From Boswellia sacra (taxonomy: Eukaryota; Streptophyta; Magnoliopsida; Sapindales; Burseraceae), in assembly GCA_013180625.2 (NCBI GenBank), contig SNVD02013269.1:558001-622000 (forward strand): a stretch of 64,000 bases of DNA, given 5' to 3'. Positions 24,711 through 35,646 of the stretch are shown one piece after another; the first letter of the stretch is position 1; every line of letters begins with the position of its first letter. The position numbers and the translations under genes were made by a program. Below the pieces are notes generated by a model. That model had not been told where the DNA came from and ran no database searches. It saw only the letters and a list, made by a program, of their open reading frames with translations.

Positions 24711-27059
24711 TTACTATATTACTCATAAATCACAAAATTTTCCTTCCAAATATAATTCAAAAATAAGTTTATCCTCAATGTTGCATAAAAGTTTCTTTCA
24801 AACACAAGAAGATAAAAGTAAGCATAGTGGTTCAAGCAAGAAACATTTGATTGAGGAAAAGAAAAGGTGCACAATCTTAATTTCTTGTAATCAAAGTTTT
24901 AATTTCAAAACTGTATGAATGATACAAATTATAATTAGAAAACTTGAGTAACCAGCATATCAAAGGACAAAATGGATGAATAGCAAGTCTTCCACACCAA
25001 ATACATAATACATTTTTCTTTTCAATACCAAAAAGTCCATCCATTTTTCTAACAAGTTCACCAAGTTGTAAATCGAAAATTGTTGTATCAAATGCAATAT
25101 TTGAAGTTGCAAATTCCAAAAACTATTTCCTTTAGAGGAAAGAAACAATTTTTAAACAACTTTAATGTGAGATAAGAAGTAAAGGCCATAAATCATTTTT
25201 ACTATGACAAAGATTTAGCCACAACTACATTTGCAAAATTTTATAATAAAACAATGACGCCATAAAATGCCACATATTTCCTTATTTCCAAAGAGACAAT
25301 TTTGAACAGAGCTTAAACTAGTCTGGAGGATTTCTGAGTCATCAACAATAAGAAAAAAAAAAACATCGTTAAAGTCCAATGACCTTAAACTGAAAAAATA
25401 TATGATTTTTAATCTGATAAGTCCACCAATTAGCAAACATTCCCTTCTTGAGAATCCCAAAATCTGTTTTTTCTCTACAAAATATTAAAAAAAAAATCCT
25501 CGATTTTTCTAACAAGTTCACTAGGTTCTAAATTGACAACTACTAAACCAAATGTAAGATACTCAAAAATAAAAGTATCAAACACTGTTCCTTTAACAAA
25601 TTAAACCAAAACAACATTCAAAAATTTTAAAACAAAGTTAAGACCATATAAAATGCCACAAGTTTGCCACTTCTAAAAGAGTTAATTTTTAACTTGGATA
25701 TAAATTACACAATTTTAGTAGTGTTTTCGAATTTGTACATGAATATGCATATGAAAGGGGCCAGGAAAACTTCTAAATCTTTCAATTCTGCTATACCTCA
25801 CAGAAGCAATCAATTGTCATTGATCCAAAAGTACAAGCAATTGTTTTGATTATGTAAAGTTTGCAGCAAAAACCTTTTCTATAATAAACTAAACTGCTTG
25901 TAGATGATCCTCAGACAACAATCAAAACCATGGACAGAAGTAATAAGCTATTAAATATTCGAATAGGGTTAACCTATAAGAGGTGGTTTAACAGAATAAG
26001 TCCAACAAACCGAGAAAGATTGAACAACCAATCAAAATACTATCATACAACTAATCAATTTTATCAAAAACCAAAACCTCTAATCAGACCCAGTTTTCGA
26101 AACCAAGCTCATGAAATTCAAAATGATTAGTGTCTAAATTTTACCAATCAACATTCACCCATTTCACAAACTTAAGACTGAAAATCAAGGAAAATAATAT
26201 CTAGTGCTTCAATTGTTCATTTAATCACAGATTGCTTGCAACAAGTGGCACAAAATGGTTCACGAATCCGATTCATAGAATAATAAAAAAACAAAATAAA
26301 GACAAAAAAGTCTGCAAGAGATCTTTTAAATTCATAATAAACAATGCATAAAATAGTGATAGCTCAACTGAAAAAAGGCCAATCGTCGCTGAGATATTAA
26401 ATTGACAAAATTAAGGAAATTAAAGTCCAAGAAATGCAAAATTACCCGTAAAAGCTAAGATATTAAAGGTGGCTGACTTGCCTCTCACTACACCTTAACT
26501 TCACTCACTTTTACACCATAATCTACTTTATTGTATGCACCACATTACATCATCAATACCAGTATTCAACTTCGAATTAAATCACATATAACACCCATTT
26601 AAAAGTACTAAAAAGAAACCAAAAGTGGAGAGTGGAGATAACTGACAGAGAATAGTAGAGAGTGAAGAGTGGAGCTGACCGTGATAGAGGAGAGTAGATG
26701 CGTGGATAAGTGCTTGGAAGTGGAGCTGGAGGCAGCTGGAAGTAGAGCTACCGATGCTACGATGGTGAATTGTATCGGAAGCAATAAGCAAAAATTATGG
26801 ATTCTTAACAGAGCAACCGTGGAAGTAGAGCAGCTGAGCATTAAGGATTTAGAGATGAAGCAAATTAGGGTTTCAATTAGGGATTTTGAGAGACAGATTA
26901 ACCAGAACTTGGGGGATCAAATTAGGGAATTGGAGAACGAAGAAATTAGGGATTAATAGAGAGAGACAACGAAGGCATAAAATGGAAAAGAGGAGAAGAA
27001 AAAAAAATTAATTAGTAAAAGTCAATAGGATTTTACTCCAGTTTTAACAAAGGCGTCAT
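24711..27059. other. Gene-free AT-rich region, possibly interior of a CACTA element
   Basis: No gene is recognised. Much of it is A-rich on the plus strand. Short frames at 26582-26956 overlap on both strands and have no family similarity; AAATTAGGG recurs there several times. Because a CACTA-type right end follows at 27175, this may be the interior of a non-autonomous element, but I find no matching left end. Confidence 0.4.
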
Positions 27060-27175
27060 AGACTTTAAACTATTCTACTGCAAGTGTGGAAGCCTGCCAC
27101 GGAATTTTAACTTTTATTGCATTTTGTCGAAACTGCCGTAAATATTTGCAGTAAAAACCTTCTTTTCTAGTAGTG
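27060..27175. mobile_element. Second CACTA-type right terminus
   Basis: The sequence ends TTTTCTAGTAGTG at 27163-27175. Its reverse complement, CACTACTAGAAAA, is a common variant end of plant CACTA elements, and the adjoining bases (ACTGCAAATATTTACGG on the reverse strand) look like subterminal sequence. No paired CACTACTAGAAAA end is visible to the left within the window. The left limit is arbitrary. Confidence 0.55.
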
Positions 27176-27213
27176 ACGATGACGATGACGATGACGATGA
27201 TGATGATGATGAT
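27176..27213. repeat. (ACGATG)n/(ATG)n microsatellite
   Basis: Alternating ACG and ATG triplets grade into pure ATG/GAT repeats. The array starts at the first base after the CACTA-type end. Confidence 0.92.
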
Positions 27214-27880
27214 ATAACAACTCATAATCTGATTCAATTCAATCTAATTGACAAAATTTACAACTTCATCCAATTCAATATGTGAATTGATTTCATATTA
27301 CAAATAATAAATAAATAATTTAGAGAATAAATAGAAATATAATGAAATGAATAGTAAAGATAAAAAAAATTTGTTTTAAACAATGGATGACATTAATTTA
27401 AGTAAATTGGGTAAAAAGTAAAACTTAATCATTATACTTAAAATAAATCAATTAAACTATAATTATTTTAATAATATTGCGGACGAAATTTGGAAATAAA
27501 TTAAGTATAAAATTAATTATAATTAAAAATAAATCATTTATTATAACTCATAAATAAAATATGCCATTTAGATTTAAATTTTAATTATACATGATAAAAT
27601 AAATTAGTAATTAATTAAATATATGTTATAGATTGGGTTGCAGGTAATTTCAAATAATTCTTTTATCCTTTATTTTCCAACTATTTTTCAACTAGTGGCC
27701 GTCTCTTATCTCAACAATAATAATAATTTCTCTTTTTTATGTATTAATTATATCATCATCAACTCTCATTTTCTTTTAATTAAAGTCCTCGTTACAACCT
27801 AGGTTAAGCTTTCAAACTCATTAATTAAAGTCAAAACGGTATTTTAACTACAAAGAGGAAATAAGGAAATGGTCATAATA
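27214..27880. other. AT-rich spacer
   Basis: Strongly AT-rich DNA without a recognisable gene or element end. Its last two bases, TA, form the left flank of the hairpin MITE. Confidence 0.5.
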
Positions 27881-28214
27881 CGGTACACCTGATGTACCGA
27901 TACATCAATTTTCAAATTTGTGTAAAAGTTGTAAATAAATGTGTAAAAGTTTTAAATTAATATGTAAAAGTTGTAAATACAATTTTTATATACTTAGTTA
28001 CAATTATTTTAAATGAGTGTATAAAAGTTGTAAATACATGTATAAAAGTTGTAAATGAGTGTGTAAAAGTTGTAAATGAATATTTAAAAGTTGTAAATAC
28101 AACTTTACACACATTCATTTACAACTTTTACATATTCATTTACTACTTTTACACATATATTTACAACTTTTACACAATTTCAAAAACTGAAGCACCGGTA
28201 CATCAAGTGTACCG
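27881..28214. mobile_element. Hairpin MITE with internal short repeats, 334 bp
   Basis: The left end starts CGGTACACCTGATGTACCG and the reverse complement of the right end starts CGGTACACTTGATGTACCG. TA flanks both sides (27879-27880 and 28215-28216), which fits a TA target duplication as in Tc1/mariner-like MITEs. Almost the whole interior consists of variants of GTGTAAAAGTTGTAAAT in direct orientation on the left arm and inverted on the right, so the element could fold into one long hairpin. No coding capacity. Confidence 0.75.
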
Positions 28215-29087
28215 TAGCCACAGCTGGAAATAAGATTAATAGTAAAGAAGAAGAGACAGCCGGGTGTGTACTTTATTTAAAAGTATTTTAATTCACTTTT
28301 AGTAAATTGGTAAATTACTTCATGTGTATTTTATTTGGGAAAAAGTTGAGAAAATATCTCAAATGGAGGGGTTCATTTGATAAATGATCATATTTCTGTA
28401 AATTTGTATGCTATAACTCTATCTAATGGATACTGTTGGATGTATGACGGTGTTTAATGATATCCCACAAATGCTTCTGGAGAGTATTCGACAATGTTCA
28501 ATACTCAATAGAGGATCATGATAATTCAAATTTTTATGGACAATGTCATTTACAATTCATATTTAAATTTAGAACATTTTATATTTTCCTTTTATTTTAG
28601 GAAATTTTTAGGATTAGTCGCCCCTTTTTATTTTTAACCATCTCCCACAAAAGTTTTCAGCACACTAGCCTCCCCTTTAATTTTTTACAAAGTTTAACTA
28701 TAATACCCTTCCTGTAATAACTCTCTCTAACTAACTCTAACCACCACTATTACTCTCTCTCTAACAATTTCAAAATGAAAACTAACTTAATATCATATAA
28801 CAAACAAGCGATACTACTGTCTAAACACATTATTCTACAATTTAAACATACAAAAAAAAGCAAAAATCGGGTTTGTAAAGCTTTGGAAACGTAATTTTCT
28901 CTCTAATGTAGCTCAACTCAGCTGAAAGTAATTTATTTTAAAATTTAGCACTGCTTAGGCTTTGAAATTCATCCCACATGGGTAGAAATAATGAAAAATC
29001 ATTGCAATTGGATTAAGCAGATTGCTTTTGCAATTTTTTGTCTGAAAATTGCGATATGGGTTTGTTTCTATCGAAGTTGCATTGCCA

Positions 29088-29330
29088 GACGTCTAATTCG
29101 ACAATTTGATGAAATTTGACAATTAGACATTTAAACAGTCGAACAATCGTCGAATAATTGTCGAATTGTCGTCCAACCGTTGTCAAAGTTTTTCCATGCT
29201 ATGAATTAGTGTCGAACAAATTTGTCAAACTGTCAAATATTGTCAAATCTTCTGTCGAACTGTCGAATTAATTGTTGAACCAATTAGATAATTCGACAGT
29301 CACTTGTTGGACTGTCAAATTTTTGGACGG
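29088..29330. repeat. Left array of GTCGAA/TTCGAC motifs
   Basis: Variants of TGTCGAATTGTCGAAC and its complement recur many times with irregular spacing and orientation, mixed with decayed forms such as TGTCAAAT. A similar array lies near the right end of the same element. Confidence 0.8.
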
Positions 29331-29670
29331 AGAAAGCCCATTTTTGACCATTCAGATGGATTTTTTTGGCTTCGAATGTTTTTTCATTAATTTTTGGACG
29401 TGTTTGACATTATAGATGGATGGTATCGGATTTGCTCTATTTTTGGGCGGTAATTGGGAGGTTTTACCTTATGGGGACTATGTTTACATGGGCGGAGAAG
29501 GCTAGTCATTATTGATTCCAGAAGAGGCTTCTCACAAACAGTTTTGGTAATCGATACGTCAAGAACTTAGGTTAGATAGTCATAGTACAAGGTGAAAATT
29601 GAGTGCCCAATATGATATTATGAGGTATGTTAGGCCTTTGCTAATAAGAAATGAGCGTGACTAAAGATTT

Positions 29671-32223
29671 TTGATTGGTGACAGTTTAAAAAATTTGAAT
29701 AAAATACACACCATTATAGTTGAGGTTGAGCGGCATGTTAATCGAACATCTAGACCAACCATTGTTGATGAACACATTGTGTTGAAACCTCAAAAATGGA
29801 GACATTTCAGCAATATGGACATTGTAGTTACTGTAATCCACCCTCCACGAATGTTGGTGGTGCTGTTAATGTAGGGAGTGATGTTAATATCAGTGGTGAT
29901 ACCAATGTTGGTTGTAATGCTAATGTTGGTTGTGAACACGGTTTTAGAGGTATTGGTGTTAATGTTAGAAGTGATGTCAATGTGGGAAAGGGTGGATCCT
30001 TAAGGGTTGGTGTTGTTTATGAGCTCGACAGCCTCAAAAAAGAATTTGAAGGGGCGTCAAGAGTAAGGGATAGTTATAAGGGTCTAACAATAATGAGGGA
30101 GAAAATGTTTAAGATGGGGCAAACAGGGGACCATTTATCGAAAGCGAAGGGGTTTGTGATAGTGATGACAATGACGTTGGTGGATCGTATTCGTCAAATC
30201 CTAATACAAGTCTTGTGAGCCAAACGGATGTCGGAACCTCTAAACATATGAGTTATGATCCAATACTATGAAGAGTAAAGGACGTCTTTCAGTTCATGCC
30301 TCCATTACCACCATCCACATGCGCGGTTTAGCACAAAACATATGAAATTGATAGTGGCTAAATATTAGTATGAAACAGATGAAATTGATAGTGGCGAAAT
30401 ATTGGTGGGGAAAATTTTTGGAAACGAAACCGAACTTCATTACAAGTTGGGAGACATAGCATTGTAACATAACTCCGAGTTCAAGGTAACAAGGTCGACA
30501 AAATCAAGATTCAAATATGATTATCATGATGAATATTGTAAATGGAATTTGAGAGCTACAAAGGTCAATGACATTGATTTCTTTCAAATGAAGGTATTCA
30601 ACAACAAACACACATGTGATGGTGTCGGTTTTCATCCTAAGCATAGACAAGGAAGTGCCAATCTTATTAGAAAACGCATCAAGTTTGTGAATGCCTCAAG
30701 AATATATCGTCCAAGAGAAATTATTGAGGACATTCAAAAAGATATTCATATCACAATAAGCTACCAAAAGGCTTAAAGGGCAAAGAAGCAGCCCTAAATC
30801 AACTTCATGGAATCACAGAAGAGTCATATGCTCTTTTACCTTCATAGCACTACATGGTTAGGCAAAAAAAAAAAAAAAATCCTGGGACAGTGACTGCACT
30901 TAAAGTTGATCCTAATAATCACTTCAAATATTATTTTCTAGCATTAGGTGCATCAGTTAGTGGTTTCTTAACATCGATTAAACTTGTTGTGGCTATTGAT
31001 GGCACAATCTTGAATGGGAAGTATATAGGCACATTGTTCATGACACAATGTATGGATGGCAACAATCAGATTTTTCCCTTGGCCATCGGATTTGATCATT
31101 CAGAGAATAATAAATCATGCGGCTAGATCATGTTGAGGCTTTATAATGTCACTAGACAAGTCCAAAACGTGGTTATCATCGCAGATCGACACAAAAGCAT
31201 TGCTAGGGCCGTGCCTAACATCTTCCCCAATGCCATTTTTGGGATTTGTATACATCATCTGGAGTGTAATCTCAAGACAAGGTTCAAGAATAACTACCTT
31301 CCTGTTGCCTTTATTAATGCAGCCAAGGCTTACTGAAAAGTAGACTTCAACCGTTTTTTTAGCGCATTAGAGGCATCAATGAAGGCAACGTAGAGTATGT
31401 GATGCAGGCTGACCCACATAAATGGGTAAGGTGTCACTTTTTCGGTCTTAGCTATAGCATCATGACAACCAAGATTGCTAAGTCTATGAACAACTGGATA
31501 AAAGAATAAAAAGGATTGGACATAATCCTCATTTGTGAATACTACCATCAGCTTAGGTGTTGGCTTAGTTTTGCTAATAACTTCTTAGTATTCATTGTTT
31601 TTATGCTAAGTATATGTATATTTCTATTGAACAAGTCTTACAAAAGTGGTTTCATGAACGATGGTCTGTAACTACCCAGTATTTTTCTATTCTAATCAAA
31701 TGGACGAAGGCACTACTAACGAAAAGAAAAAAATAAGTTAGACAACCTTCATGTAGTCCCGATTAGTACACACTTGTATCAAGTGTATTCAGGGAGTGGT
31801 GTGGACATTGTGAATCTCTCTGCGCGGATATGTATTTGTAGGGTATTTAACTAGGATTAGCTACCATGTAAATATGTCGTCGCCACTTGTCGATATGCTG
31901 GTGTAAGGTGGCTAACCCCTTATTATAATCCACTATACCAAAACAAACATTTGATGCTTGCATATGCCTCAACTGTTATTCCAGCGAGAATGAGTTCATA
32001 TTGGGTTGTTCCAGATAACATTAGATTACAGGTTGTTCTTCCACCTATTAGTCGGGTCCAAGTCAGTCGACGACGCACATAGCAGCATCCTTCCAGGGGT
32101 AAGATGATTAGACAGTGGATGTGCTCTCGATGTGGAGGAAGAGGTCACAATAAACAGACATGTAGGAATTATGTACCTCTTCACTTTACTACTGATAGAG
32201 CGAGACTGTCAAATATGACTTGA
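29671..32223 (+). pseudogene. MuDR-type MULE transposase, decayed
   Basis: Remnants appear in the order of a MULE transposase. A Gly-Asn-Val-rich N-terminal segment is at 29796-30218. A MuDR N-terminal zinc-binding region is at about 30480-30776 (YCKWNLRATKVND, KHTCDG, SYQKA). A catalytic-core part at 30854-31336 shows DGTILNGKYIGTLF, DGNNQIFPLAIGF and IADRHKSI. A PHKWVRCHFFG segment is near 31411-31443, and a SWIM-like zinc region is near 31826-31900 (CIC ... LPCKY). A CCHC knuckle, CSRCGGRGHNKQTC, is at about 32120-32163. Several stops and frame changes separate these pieces. In the SWIM-like region Tyr (TAT) stands where His is expected. The gene cannot encode a working transposase. Confidence 0.82.
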
Positions 32224-32620
32224 TTTTTTTTTTTTTGGTTTATTGGTTTCGAGTTGCACTTTAACCAAATGTACTACTGTTGACCATGCAAGACATTATC
32301 TATTAAATACATTTGTATTTTTAAAGTTCCTCTTAATGTTTTTACCAAGTCCTTATTATTAGTATAAGTGATGCTATCTTATGATTGATGTTCCACTGCC
32401 TTAATTAACTTATGATGTAAACTGTGATGTTGTTATCATAGTAATGTAAACTATACATCTGAATAATGAAAAAAACTAAATCTATATACAAGTTCGAGTA
32501 ACTATTCATAGTTCAGAATACACTACTGATGAATATGCAGACAAATATTTCAAAAACCCTTATCCTGGGGCCACCCTACCAAGAAGCAGATCCAAAAAGC
32601 ATCTGTGTGATCCATGCCTC

Positions 32621-34370
32621 TCAAATGCCATACCTCATTGCTATTAGCTTTTTCAGCATCTCCTCGTTGACATGTGCTAATGCCTCCACGCTAAACACAC
32701 AACTGAGTAGATCCATATACATAGTAATGTACACACCGCATGCACTGCTACCTAGAGGCTGCTGGGGACATGCTCCCTAGCCCATAAGATGGTAAACAGA
32801 GCAATATCGTGGGAGACATTAGTATGGGTCGAGAAGTGAATAGACGTCTCTATGACATGAGAGGTCAGGACTGCAAAAGGCATGCAGTAGTCAATCAACT
32901 TGTAATGATGCTCTTGCTCCTCTGGTATTTGTAAGTCACACAAAACGACCTCTCAATCCTTAAATGAAATCCGGACTAGTACCTGATGCTGGCCATTGAC
33001 ATTTACTGGAGCATATACCTACAATAGTAAAACATAAATCCGTTATGTACGATGTTATAACATCTAAAGAAGAGATGACAACTAAGTAGTAATTGCTTGA
33101 TGACTTACATAATCGATCATGGACCACATGAATCTATTGCTCATATTGAGGTCGTCCATGTATTGAAAAAAGAATTGCTCTTATTTCTTCCTATCCAGAC
33201 TATCTTTGTACCTTACGTAAGTACTAGCCGTCCAAGACCATCCATAAATAACTCATATGTTAGATGAAAAAGCAAATGGGTCAGTGCAAAAATCAAAACT
33301 AAGGTAAACTCGTAGTTACTTATGAAGAATCCGTGATTAAGGGCTGTGAAACGTTGAGATGAGTCCTCAGGACTATGGCTCCATTTAACCCTAAAGAAAT
33401 ATATGAAAGCGTTGATGTTCTGTAAAAGTATTAAAGTCGATTAAGTTAGTTATGTATAACTTGAATTTAATAAGATATACCATAGTCGAAAACAAGATGC
33501 TCATGTCATCTCCTAGCCACGAGCCCACTTTAGTGATCTCCGCAAACCAAGCCGCTCTTGATCCAAAAATAATTAGGTCCAAGCTGGATCCATAGATGAC
33601 TGGTAGTGTACCAGGCATCGTAGCATGCCTCGAAATGTGGGTTAAACATAGATTCTCATTTTCGAGGGTGAAGTTAGTGGTGGTGTCATTACCATAATAT
33701 CATGCGACAAACGCTCCACTCGCTGCCTCTTTGCCCACGGGTCAGGATCTGTGCAAGGCCTACGTAGGGCCTGGGCTTTCCAACACACTCTGCCAGTATA
33801 AAGCTTAACCATCTGATACGTCACTGGTCGTGTCCTAAGAATGTGGATACTCTCATTGGGCGAGTCATTAGGTACTCCTAGGATAAGTGCATGACCGAGA
33901 CCTCCAGAGTACTAGCCTACAAAATATTCCTTCATATGCTTGCCACCCACAAAATATTCCTTCAAATATTTATCACGCAAACATTTTTTTGGGTTCTTAG
34001 AAAAGTCGGGCGGTGTCCGGTGATAAGGACGAACTCATGTCTTAAGAAACTAATGGCCTTCCTTTCTAATCTATAATTCCACTATCAATACAAACTTAAC
34101 ATATTGTACATTTTGCAAACAAAATAGTGGTTGTACATGAGGTACCACAACTCCTCGTCCTTCATGTCATGGTCAGTAGCTCTCTTTAAAGCCTGTTTTC
34201 TTGTTGAGCATCCTCTTTTGTTTGTCGCTCAGCTTATTGTAGACTACTACGCAATCCAACCCCACCATAGTCGTAATAAACCCATCAAAATGTGTGGAAT
34301 CTATTTTCAGGTCAAAGGTGATCCTCGGCTTTGGGGGTTCCATGTATAAACCTTTAAATAAAGGATACAA
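32621..34370 (-). pseudogene. Ulp1-type (peptidase C48) protease remnant of the MULE
   Basis: On the minus strand, pieces of a SUMO-protease-like gene appear in order: KRQRVERLSHD (33642-33824), then SWLGDDMSILF (33391-33618), RFMWSMIDYV at about 33110-33200, VYAPVNVNGQHQVLVRISF ending near 32955, and SSACGVYITMYMDLL before a stop at 32621. The expected catalytic residues are visible: His (codon 32985-32987), Asp (32935-32937) and Cys (32738-32740). The His is followed by Gln instead of the usual Trp. A donor after IDY and an acceptor before VYAPVN suggest that an original intron is preserved. A stop after FKD and a frame change between ILWAR and the Cys motif show decay. It resembles C48 genes carried by plant MULEs rather than the cellular ULP1/ESD4 genes. 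Confidence 0.72.
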
Positions 34371-34427
34371 CTGGTTAGAACCTGAAACCCATGTCTAAAA
34401 TGGAGAAAAAAGCAAATCTATCTAAAA

Positions 34428-34875
34428 ATTCGACAATTCGACAGGATACAAATCGAACTGTCGAATTGACCTTTTCAATAATTTGATAAACATTATGCAG
34501 TTCGACAATGACAACAAACAAGTTCGACAGTAAAGTTCAACAATTTAACGCTTTTAGCAATAAGTTTGATGAAGGAAAAAAAAAAAAAAAGCCTAAACAA
34601 GAGTACAAGCAATTCAACAACATGTACTCGACAATTTGATTAATAATTTTGATAGTTCGACGATTCTAAAGCAAGGGGTCGAGCCGTCGAACCATCATCT
34701 ACAAGATGCAATACTACAGTTCGACAATTCTACTATGGAATACATTAATTCGATGAAAGTTCGACACAATAATTAGACAATTAGATACTTCAACATTGCA
34801 TTTTGACATCAAAGAGCAGTTAATTTGACAATTCGACGATAGTTCGACAGTTCGACAAAGTCGAACCGTCGCCTT
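34428..34875. repeat. Right array of TTCGAC/GTCGAA motifs
   Basis: Many variants of TTCGACAATTCGACA and its complement are irregularly spaced, for example around 34430-34465, 34500-34535, 34700-34730 and 34820-34875. This mirrors the left array at 29088-29330. Both lie inside the proposed MULE, outside its two genes. Confidence 0.8.
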
Positions 34876-35646
34876 CTACCTCCAGACAAATACAAACGCA
34901 AATCAAAACCCAACCAAGTCAAACGCAAAAAATTTTTCAACACCCAATATCATTTCTAACAAAAAAAAAAAAAACAATGTATAACTATTAGTTAACCCTA
35001 AAATCACTAAACCCGAAATAAAACTTACATACATACTGCATTTGTCTCCCTACAAATTGCATGCAATAGTTCAGCGAAACCCATGTAACAAAAACAAAGA
35101 TTCATATCACAAACAAAAAAATTACAAAAAATAACAAAATAAATGCAGGGAAACCCATACTCGATTGCAATCCCAAGACGGTTATCGAATCTCCGATTTT
35201 GATTTAATTTCATTTGAGTCTACTCTTTCTCACTTTGATGACTTGATTATGAAATCAATTTTGAATAATGGAGGATACCGAGTGTATAAATTGGTTTTGA
35301 CGATGACAGTGTATAAAACAGGTGTGGCAGGGAAGAAGGAGGCCGGGGGTTGATATTTGAAAAGAGGGCTTCGTTGTCATTTTACGGGGTGGTGGCTGTA
35401 TATAGCTGAAAAATTTTTAAGAGTAAGGCAAAGAAACAAAAAGGCCCTTTTTTTTATTTATTTAACAAAAGTCTGAATAGGGGCGGAGCATACCAAATGA
35501 AGATCCGACCCATATGGTGCCCTAAACTAAAATCCCCGTTTCTCTTGCAGGAACGAACTGTGGTTTGAGTGAGTGAAACTGAACCTCGTAAAAACCAAGC
35601 CAAGGCAAGCAGAGATAAGACAAAGCGAACACTCGAAAGTACAGAG

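Larger units (their letters stand above)
28619..35485. mobile_element. Degenerate Mutator-like element (MULE) with a Ulp1-type gene
   Basis: The limits are approximate. They are set by a CGCCCCT string at 28619 and its reverse complement AGGGGCG ending at 35485, each followed inward, in the same order, by TTTTCAGC-like and AGCC-CCCC-like blocks. Inside are a MuDR-type transposase remnant on + (29671-32223), a Ulp1/C48 protease remnant on - (32621-34370) and two arrays of a TTCGAC-rich motif near the ends. MULEs carrying Ulp1-like genes are known in plants (Kaonashi/KI-type elements in Arabidopsis, similar ones in melon). I did not find a clear 9-bp target duplication, so the exact ends are unproven. 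Confidence 0.7.

Noticed and set aside
26582..26956. Overlapping frames on both strands (up to 95 codons)
   Set aside because: Low-complexity, no similarity recognised, within DNA that looks like transposon interior.
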